Assembly (NCBI GenBank): GCA_032718475.1
Contig: JAUCBJ010000983.1
Span: 1-64,000 of the forward strand
DNA from: Nemertoderma westbladi
Lineage: Eukaryota; Xenacoelomorpha; Nemertodermatida; Nemertodermatidae
Direction of reading: 5' to 3'
Length of the DNA: 64,000 bases
Positions within the stretch are counted from its first letter, which is position 1. Each line of letters opens with the position of its first letter. Position numbers and translations under genes: made by a program. Shown here piece after piece: positions 10,414 through 20,800 of this stretch. The notes below the pieces were generated by a model. The model made no database searches. It had not been told where the DNA came from and worked only from the letters and a program-made list of their open reading frames with translations.

Positions 10414-11571
10414 TGTTTGCGCTTTTAAGACCTTTGACAGTTTAACCTGCCAAAATTAGAATGTCTTTGGATGATAGATAGTCTTTAGCCTATGACGAGT
10501 ATTTGATACACTACATTAGCCGAAGCCAGTCTATGCGCAATCATTCACCCGTTGGATATACCCGGGAGACTGAGTTCGGAGCTTAATGATTGATGGTGTA
10601 AGCCTACTGTATTATTCGACTGATCGTAATATATAATCTCTGACAAATATTATTCACTTTCGGGAAATATTAACAGTTCCTTTAGGACGTGGCGCTCTAA
10701 ATATGTAAACAGAGTTATGACTTAAACTAGATGCAACGAAAAGGCTATAGATTCACGTATATGGCGCATTCTTTAGGAGATGCTTTGTTATCAGTTACAC
10801 TCATACACAATGCTGCACAATACTGCACACTAATCTGCCGACCTTCACTAAATTTGGTCACGTATAAAGAGAGCAACAGACAATTTATGTTGGGCATATG
10901 AAATAACATTAGATTCACTTCAAACCACTCAACATAGGTCGCAATCGTTTATCTGTAACCGGTCTCTCTAACCTTTAGTATATCAAGAAGGTGGGGTGTC
11001 TGACTATTGATCAGTATTCCGATATAATAATTCATCAGCAAATATAACGAATAACCGACATTAAAAGCAGTAATATTAATGTATAAATGATTATTAAGTG
11101 AATGAGTTAACTTGTGATAACAGATATACGTTCTATAATTAAGCCTACTAATGTAAGACTAAAGACTGAAAACACGGAGGTGCCAAAAGCCGGTGTTCTT
11201 AGGCTCTGGGCAAAAACATAAACACTGAACTACTGAGTTCTGTATACACCTCCAACACAGAGACAAAAAACGCTCTGATTGGTCAACCGAACAACGAGAG
11301 AACAAAGAAACAAAGAAACGTCGACGTGGCAATATCAGCTGTTAGCCGTCGTCATGGTAGCGACACTGTTTTCAAGAGTATCCAGCTTATCGCGTCACGA
11401 GATTGCGGATTATGTCCTCTAAAGTACAAATACAGTACAAATACAGAAGAAATGACTTTTATGTCCTCTAAAACACCAGTACAGCAAGGACACGGCCTTT
11501 TTATGCCTGGCAAACCAACTACAGAGTACTTTAAGGGAAAATAACCGGTTAATGACGCAAAAGCTTTTACA
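10414..11571 (-). repeat. 3' LTR of BEL element 1
   Basis: The plus strand begins TGTTTGCGCTTTTAAGACC and ends AAAGCTTTTACA, so it has TG...CA ends in either orientation. It is 1158 bp and nearly identical to 25170-26319. The main difference is 8 extra bases near 10510 (GATACACTACATTAG versus GTATTAG). Confidence 0.95.
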
Positions 11572-13170
11572 CCGCTCCCAGAAAATGGGATTTAAGTCTA
11601 TAAAATATAACAAATCACAGTTTCTAAAATATAAAAATACTCTAAACAGTTAGTCTTTCTTACGCGGACGGCGTTTACGCAGCCTTTTGAGGCTAGCAAG
11701 AGTCCTTTTCTCTTTGGGGCGAGCCACTTTACTAGGAGGGCTATAAATCCTGGGTGAAGGGTGCAATATGATTGCATCAGAAGGTGTAGGATTATGGTCG
11801 GGGTATCCGCCGTTTCGATATGCTTCTCCTCGAGCTGATTTTCCTCCGCTCGTAGCTGGATACGTTCATCCAAAAACTCTCGCAGAGAATGGGGTTGTCT
11901 AAGTTCGATATCTTCTTAGAGATTCTGGATTTCACAATCGAACTGAGATAAAGACAATTCGTTTATCGCTTGGACTTGCTGTTACAACTTACGTTTATCT
12001 GAACAAACGCAGGTTTCCTTTCTGATCTTTGTAGAATAGCGTTTAACTCGTTTGGTACAACGTTCTCCGCCACTTTGGTGACAGGTTATATCGTGTTAAG
12101 CCGGGACGGTGGTAAGGGTTAAACGGCGATATTAAATGTCCGCGTCCCAATCCGGCTAGGTAGGATGGGCTAATATCTAGGAAGCCCACAACTGGGGTGC
12201 CACCGACTAATCGTTCAGGTAACACTAGATCTTTGAGCAGTGAGTACAGCTCGGGAGGATCCGTCATACTAATAGGATCAAGAGTCTGAGGTCTCACTAG
12301 GGAATGAGGAGCTCTGATCGAGTATTCCGAAACTCTGATCATTGGTTTATTTAAGGATCATCTGAGTCGAATGAGCGTAGGTGATACATCGAACAAGTTT
12401 CGCTCGAAACTCCCGTAAGTATAGCGAGTAAAACCGTGTTTAAAGCAACGTCTCCGCGGATGTTTATGTCTTTCCGTTTGTTGGTTGGGTCTTGGGCATT
12501 CATCGCAATAATACCAAAAACGCACGTCTTGTAGGGGAAACGCGAGTGATCTTCCTCCAGCTTACAATATTCCTCCATCCGTTCGAAGCTATCCGGTACA
12601 ACAGGTAGCGATCGATCGGCGGTAAGATACATCATAGTGGAATAGAGCCGTTTGAGTTCTACCATGCGGTCATGATGTATACCTTGAGGATATCGAGTTT
12701 CTAGATTCTGTTGACTGGTAATATCGAGATAGGTTGCTCTCAAGAATTCCAGGTATTTGGTGGAGTCGCTGCATTTATCCGGCTCTTCGACATCTGCACT
12801 TTCGAGTCGGTTTCGAATAGAATTTTCGTGTTCGAGTCTCAGTTTATCGTTCCGCTTCCGCTGGGTATGATATTTAAATAAACCATTTCCCTTTGGTGTC
12901 TATATCGTTCGTATCGTGTAGGTCGATAGGATGACCAGTAGTTAAGAAGTCCATATACGTACCATTACGATGCGTATAGCGAGCGGTGAATTTTCTACAG
13001 TCTAACCCACGCGCAAGTTGCTCCCGGGACATTGGCGGTTAGATATAACGACCATCGTCCTCCGTAGTAGTTGGACCAGCGTCGCCGCGTATCAAGCTAT
13101 CAACAAACGCTTGTAAAGGTAGAGTATATCGTTCCCTGATACCAAGATCATCTTCTATCAACTCAATCAT
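11572..13170 (-). pseudogene. decayed 3' accessory ORF region of BEL element 1
   Basis: Downstream of gag-pol a frame starts at ATG 13170 (MIELIEDDLGIRERYTLPLQ) and stops at TAA 13041-13039. Homology to element 2 continues past this stop, but two 1-base losses near 12890-12900 shift the frame. A cassette unlike that of element 2 follows (about 11817-12813). It holds ORFs 12743-12351 (130 codons), 12342-12043 (99 codons) and a Glu/Arg/Leu-rich stretch near 11873 (LDERIQLRAEENQLEEKH, coiled-coil-like). The last 240 bp again match element 2 and would encode a tail ending RLRKRRPRKKD. No known Env features (signal peptide, furin site, membrane anchor) are seen. Function unknown. Confidence 0.55.
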
Positions 13171-14825
13171 ATCTGCTATATAAGTTTATCCATATTATAA
13201 TGAGTTTATATTTAGGCGAGCGGGCGTCGCTGCCTACCCTTCTCTGCCCCCGGACAGTGCGAGATCCTCAGCGCTGGTGTACTTTCGCCGATGTGCCTAT
13301 CGCCAACGTCGTAGCTGCACAACGACTACAACAACCAGCACGAGCCACTCCACCGTCCGTCCCAAGAGCTTAGATATACTTCGGGTTCTTACTGGAGAGT
13401 TAGGGTTACTTTCACAATTGCGACTCGCTACTGTAAACACACCTTAGTAGTAACATTCACCTACAAACGCACAAATTCCACGTAACAGTCACAAATGGTA
13501 CACATTCTATCACACATTCGGGTCATTTGTCCGTTAGTCAAGTGCCTTCCAGAATGTCACGTTGTTATTATGTATCCTTGGATACTAGCGGTGTGCTATT
13601 TATTCCGTATGCTATTCAATGGGGCATGCTTTCTATTTTTCTTTTAACTCACTTCTAATTCTAGCGTGGTTGTTGCCATGGTGACATTATGGAAAGCTAG
13701 CGGTAGAATTAGGGTAATTCTCATGCATACAGATCTGGGATGCTATTTAATAGTAATTCTTTAATGGTCAATATCCCCTTTATACATGATTCCATGAATT
13801 TTATCGGCTATTGACTATACATTGGAGATTCTCGCACACAAATACACTTAATAGAGTGAATCTCCGCTCCCATGATCTATTAATTAATGGAATTTTGGGA
13901 ATGTTATGAATTGTACAAAATGACAATTTATTAAATTCATTTAAATATATGAATTTAAATTTATTCCCGTGAATTTTATTATTTGATGTTAAAATTGACA
14001 CAATTTGATTCCAGAGCAGGTCTGGGGACATAGGATCCTTAATTCTATAAAAATTGTCCTTTTAAGAGTATCGGTAAGTGCTACGATATCTTAATCGACT
14101 AGAATTTTAAAGGATCTGATATTTGACAGATTTTTGTAAATATTAATAATTAATATTTAGGATGGGCACCAGTTTATTCCAGAACTTGCCTGGGGACGTT
14201 AACCATTGATTCTAGAAATTTGTCTTTCAAGTATATCGGTGGGTGCCGCGATATCTTAATCGACTAGAATTACAGATGGTCAAAGGGTTTAACAGATTTA
14301 TTTTGCGTTATACGCTACTGTTAAAGGGACATCACGCTACTATATGTATTATTTAATATACAGTATGAGAGCAATATCGCACGAAGCAATGTCAGTGTGA
14401 AGAGGCAAGTCGTTTCCAAGGTCTACCCAGAGCTTGGTTTAGCCGAGACACGAGGATCTGAACTTTGCATTCCTAATACTCTGCCTACCAATAATACTTA
14501 AATATAGTAGTGGCTTTATTGTACTTTAATAAGTACGGATATTTCATCTTACTGTAGTCACGTATTTGTAATATGATACGGACAGTAAGGAAAGAGAAAA
14601 TTAATCATTTCTCGCCGTCGCACTAAATATATAATATACGTAATTAAATAATAAACGCGAATATATATTGCACTAATCTACTAAATAATTTCTAAAATAC
14701 CATACTACTAAATAAAATTAAATAAAACGATTAAAATAAAATTACATAATAATACATACATAAATATAAAAATAAAACTAATATAAATATAAAGTAATAT
14801 GGTCACACACCCACTCCAGCCGTTG
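13171..14825 (-). other. noncoding region between gag-pol and 3' ORF, with tandem duplication
   Basis: No long ORF is present. Two related blocks of about 100 bp (about 14006-14106 and 14174-14271, offset 165 bp) share ATTCCAGA..., a CTGGGGAC core, TATCGGT.GGTGC and GATATCTTAATCGACTAG. Both blocks recur in element 2 (46480-46563 and 46640-46728). Just upstream of the 3' ORF, on the element strand, TTATATAGCAG precedes AT-ATG and could be a splice acceptor for a subgenomic mRNA. Near 13672 is GTTGCCATGGTGAC, an RFX X-box-like site that element 2 also has in variant form. Confidence 0.5.
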
Positions 14826-17800
14826 TTAAGTTGTGGAGTCCCTAGATGTTTGTTGGATTAGGGAGGTGGTCGTGGGAAGAGTATCTTGTCTCCCATAGTT
14901 TCCGGAGAGTTCTCTGTCTCTTTCCAGTAAGCATAAACGAGACACCGGGCGATTGAGCTGCTGCGTCTCGAAGACAATTCCCGGTTTCTTGAAGTTACGT
15001 CGCATGACGACGAGTTCTACCGATCGCACCAAACCGTCATCCGAGATGTGTGTCTCGATGATACGACCTGTCTGCCACCTCTTACGTGGAAGATCTACAT
15101 CCACAATAAGAACCATGTCTCCAGCGCTGACGTTTTCTTGCTGCGCAAACCACTTAGTTCGAAGTTGTAGCGTGGGCAGGTAATGTTTTTCGAAATGGTC
15201 AGCGAAGCGACGGGATAACAACTGCATGAGTTGCCAAGTTTGTCGGCAGTATTCGTCTCCGTCTGTGATTTCCGATTGTGGGAGCATGGCTACAGGTTTC
15301 TTCAGTAGGAAGTGCGCGGGTGTTAGCGCTTCCAGGGAATCGGGACTCGATGAGACTGGCATAAGCGGTCTCTCGTTGAGATAGGCGGCGATTTCTTCCA
15401 TTAACGTCCGCAAAAGTTCGTCGGTGAGATAAGCGCGGCAAGGCACGATAAAATGAAATGCTGTCTTCACGCTTCTTATTAATCTCTCCCAACTTCCTCC
15501 CCACCAAGGGGCGTCGGCGGCGTTGAAGGTCCAACTAGACGCTGTTACTCGTAGTTGGTCGTCCACCTGTCTTTGGTTCCAATCTTTGACGTAAGCTTTG
15601 ATTTCATTGTTGGCACCAATGAAGTTTGTTCCCTTATCAGATCTCATCGTGTTACTAGTGCCAAAGCGAGCGATCTGTCGTCGTAAGCTTAATAGAAAGC
15701 TGTTGGTAGATAAATCGTTCACCATATCGAGATGGATGGCTCTACAAGTCATACAAACAAAGATTACACACCATCTCTTGACTATAGTCCTAGCACGATA
15801 TACTTCAATAGGGCCAAATAAATCCACACCGGTATTAGTAAAGGGTGGTTCATAAAAGCTTACTCGTTCCCTAGGTAATTCTGCCTCTCGCTGTGTTAAA
15901 GGCCTACTGAATGCTTTCCTACAGGGTATACAGTTCCTAAGAACTTGGTTCAGAGCTCTACGGGGTTTATAAAAATAATAGCGAGTTCGAATTTCGCTAA
16001 GAACTCGTTCCCTACCAGCATGATAAAGTTTGCTGTGAACGTCTACAATCATCTTGACTTGTATTTCAAGATTTCTAATGAGTATGGGGAACTTAGTATC
16101 AAAGGATAATGGTGCATTCGTTAACCTTCCTCCAACACGTATCAACCCATCTATCATTGTGCTAGAGAAACGATCCCTTAAGCGCATCTGTGGATTTCTC
16201 AACAACAGGAAATACTTATCGGAATCTTCATAGCATTGTAAGAGTCTCAGCATCTGTTTGTTGGTTTCTTCATGCTCCTGATAACTGATCTTTTCCTTCA
16301 GAAACTTGTCGGGTACCTTATATTTGGGAATGTCTTTAATAACATGGACCTGCACTGATGTGATTGGAGCGGTATCACTCTTTGTTTTCATCCCAGAGTA
16401 GTGATGGTGAAAACATCTCTTTAAATATGTAACGGCCTTACAGAGCCGATTCCAAGAACTGTAGTGATGTATCGCTCTCTGCAGAAGAGGTGAGAGTCCT
16501 TGCGAGATGTCAGGTATACCAGATTTCCAATCCTTATCATGGATTTCCACAACGAGTTTATTTGTGGCTGTGGGTTTCTGATCCAAAGCTTCGTCTCCGG
16601 AAGTATGTAGTACAGACAGATCTACTGTGGGTTTGAATAACTTCGATTTACTCGCCTGAGTTTTAGGTTTGACTTTCTCCGCTCCCTTGGCCTGTCTAAT
16701 TTCTGCTGTAGTAAGATGAGGAGGCCATTCTTCTTCTTCTTTGTAGAGGAAGTCGGGTCCACCTAACCAGTCTGGAGTATCTACCAGTTCTTGTGGAGTT
16801 GCTCCCCTGGAAGCGATGTCCGCTGGATTAATCGTTCCGGGGCAATGTCTCCATTGATCCATCGTCGTGCGACTGAGTATAATAGCTACTCTGTTGGTAA
16901 CGAAGACGCTGAACTGACAGACTTCATTGGTTATATACTCCAACACGAGTAAAGCGTCGGTCCAATAGACAGTTTTCTCCAGGGGATAGTCGATCTGTTC
17001 TGTTACATTCCGGCCGATGGCTGTAGCGTATAGAGCCGCTTTTAACTCCGCTCGAGGAACTTTCAACTTGTTGTTTATTAATGCCTTAGAGGTAACCAAG
17101 GCGACTTTAATTCCGTCCGGAGTTTCCACCCTTAGGTAGGCTACTATACCGATTCCCATATCGCTGGCGTCTCCAAACACATGGAGTTGATATGAATACG
17201 TAGGGAGAACATGACCAAAATATGAACGGGAAATTATAAAGTTTTCGATGGCTGGCAGAGAATCTTCCCATTTCATCCACTTCTTTAATAATTCTCCCTT
17301 AAGTGGATCGTCCCATGAGTGGTTTTCAAGCCACATTTGTTGTACTAGACTCCGAGCAATCAATATAACTGGGCTAATAAATCCCAATGGATCGAAATAA
17401 GTGCTCAGGATACTTAAACATATCCGTTTAGTCCGAACTGGATTATCTCGCTGTTTTAGTTGGAAAAACAGGACATCTCTTTCTGTGTCCCATTTCAAAC
17501 CAAGGGTCTTAGTTTCTGGGAGATCATCCTTTATTAGATCCAGGTCTTTTGTTCCCCGATCTTCTACCGGGATCGACTCCAGAAACTCACGGGAATTGCT
17601 GGTGAATTTAGTTAATCGAAATCCACCTTTCTTTAAGCATGCTACCGTTCCTTTAGCGACCTCAATGGCTTCTTCGACTGATGGAAGGGACTTCAGATTA
17701 TCGTCCATGTAGATGTCTCTTTTGATATTGTCGATCACTTCTTTAGAGAAGGCGTCTCGGTTGTCATCCGCAGTGGTGCGTACCACGGAACAGGCGTTTG

Positions 17801-20800
17801 AAGGGCTCGAGATTATCCCAAAAGCTTGGATGGTCATCCAGTATTCCACAGGTTTCTTATTGAGGTCTCCTTCAGGCCACCACAAAAATCGTAGGCTATC
17901 TCGATCCCTATCCAGCGCTTTGACTTGTAAGAACATGCCTTCTATATCTGAGGCGAAAGCAATGGAGTATTGTCTTAATCGCAGTAGTATTCCCAACAAG
18001 GATTGGAGTAAGTTGGGTCCGGGTAACAATTCAGAATTAAGAGATTGGCCCATATAAAGGGCGGAACCGTCAAACACCACTCGTACTTCATGGGGTTTAC
18101 CGGGTTTGGGAACGTAATGGTGAGTTAAATAATACGTTCTCTCAGTTATGGGTGTTTCTTCCGGTACTAGCTCCGCATATCCCTTGCTAATAAACTTCTT
18201 CAACTGTGTTTTATACATTTCTTTAGCTGAAGAATTTGCCGTAAGGCGTCGATGTAGTTGAGCAATTCTTTTCTCTGCCAAAGGTCTGTTGTTAATGAAC
18301 TTTGGTTCTCGCTTTCGGAAAGGAAGACCGATCTCATATCTACCTTGATCTTTAAGAAAACGAGTAGTTGTCGCTTGGATCTGCTTGGCTCTTTCTTCCT
18401 CCACCGATAGGGCCTTATCGTAGGAGTTGGGCTCTACGACCTCTTGAGTAAAGAATCTCACGGCATGTTCATCCCGAGTCTTGGCATTATAACGTTCAAT
18501 GACGTCATTAAGCTCGTCGTTATAGTCGTCTCGCTCAGATGGGTGAAGGAGTTGACATAAGTTCACTTGATTTTGCCAAGTCTCGCTTTCCTTAAGGAGA
18601 TCGATGGCATTCTCCTCATCAAAGAGTTGATGTATATCGTCGTTGTCTGAGGAGTATGGAGTTCCCTCAGTTAGATCGTCGCACTCACTGTTCTCAACTT
18701 CCCATTCTCGCGCTTGATATACCTGATCTTTAGGTAATCTTTCCATTAGAGTTCTACGGGAAGGGCCAGTAAAGTACCAACCTACTCTAGTTCTTCCCGC
18801 ATAAACTTGTAGAGGTTGCGGTTGAGCAGGTCGTTTCTCCAATGTCTCGAGCGCTTCATGCGCATTTTGACCGATGAGTATTTGCACTCCAGGATAATCT
18901 GTCTGGAATCGAGGTATCTTAAGATGTTGGATGCTCTCATCCTCGTCCCAATTATAAAGGTCTGCTTGAGTAGTAGCGAAGTTCTTTATAGCCACCATTT
19001 TCACTGACCTTATGCTATGTTCTCCTAGTTCGTCCTGGGGGGTGGACAACGCACCTACATAATAATCCGCGGTTACTGTGGATTTCCAAACTTGCATAAT
19101 TCCTGACATGTTTAGCTTAGTTCGGAACTTGGGTTGTCCAGCGAATATGTCTTCGGCTAGCTCTTTGTCGATGAATGTTCCTGTACTACCGGAGTCAAGG
19201 AGGGCGTTCACTACATAACTCCTGTTTGGTCCGTGGACCCTTACCTGTACCACAGGAAATTCTCTAATCCCTACATTGGAAGTTGGCGCTTTCCAAGATG
19301 GTTGTCGATCAGAAGTAGTTAAAGCAAGGTCAATGTCTGATGTATCCTTTTCATAAATGAGTGCTCGATACACTGTGGTATTTATCATGTAACAGGATTC
19401 GTTTTCGTCGGAGAACTCGTCCGTATAGAATCCTTCCATCTCAGATTGATCAGTGTCGTTCACATCACTGAATTGGACATGTAATTCGGAATCACTTACC
19501 TGACTCGGACTATTTCGCTCGAATTCAGTGTGCAACAAGATATGATGTTTCGCACCGCACTTGGCACATCTTGTGTCAGAGTAACAGGTTCGCCGTTGGT
19601 GTCCTTGTCTGAGGCAATTATAGCACAACCGCTTGTCCCACATGACTTCACGTCTCTCAGTTAATGATTTCTTTAGAAATTCATCACACATATTTAAGCG
19701 ATGGGTCCCATCACATAGCGCACATTTCGGTTTGATGTTACTCACCTTACTCTGAGTGACATTGTGTTCACTTGTTTTTTCTTCGGGCTTTCTCACCTGA
19801 ATTCTCTTGGGAGACGTAGGAGGAGTTTTTCTTACCTGTTCTCTCCTGTCATTTGTTCGAGACTTGAATTTACTTACCTGATCTTTAGGCATTTTATTTA
19901 CGTAATAAGATCTATCAGTGTCTTTCCCGCTATCTTCTCCTTGAGAAGTCTGGCTTTCGCCGTCGTCTGTATAACACACTGGTGTTACCTTTCTCCTAGA
20001 GACGGGTTTTTCACTTACCTTGTTTTCCGGTGTCTTCTCTCTGGACAGTTTCAGGAGCTGTAATTTCACTTCTCCATCTAGGAATGACATGAGATCAGCC
20101 ATGGTAGGGTCTCGTCGTTGTTGTTCCATCATATATAACACTTTCTTATCCCAGCGTGTACCTACGCCACCCTTCGGTAAAGTAGAAGCCACTGCTCGAA
20201 TAACCATAGCATTCTGATACTCATGAGACTTACCTAGCCAATCTAATTGTCTGCAGATCTCCTGAATCTCATCGGAAAACTCTATAATTCCGCTGCTAAT
20301 AAACTTTCGGGGCGCTACCAACTTTGCATACAAATAACCAGCTATGTTATTCCTATTACCATACCTGATGTTTAGTGTATCCCAAACTTGTCTTAATCCG
20401 TCAGGATGTCCAATAAACTTTAACGCCATTAACTTGGGAGATCCTTCCAAGCACTCGATGAGGAATCTAAGTTTCTCTCCATTAGATAGCACAGAGTTCT
20501 GTATGTTATCTTTGTAATATTCATTAAAAGGTAACCATTTCATCTCATCTCCATTGAACTTGACGATCTCTCCCACCTTTACCGCTTGCCGGGCTTCGGT
20601 TCTAGCCATTTGACGCGTAAAACTTTCTTGGGCCATCGTGTTATTTAATATCGAGTTATCGGTATATAAATTTCTCGGATTATGATCCGGTCTATAGGGA
20701 ATATCATTATCAACAGGTCTATAATTACCCTTAATAGGGTTCAATATAGGAGTTTCTACTTCGCTAGCAGTATAGATGCGTGTAGGCTCCACACCTTGCG

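Noticed and set aside
11326-11544. 72-codon ORF repeated exactly at 26074-26292
   Set aside because: It lies in both LTRs, antisense to the element, with no domain. Its identity follows from LTR identity, not coding constraint.
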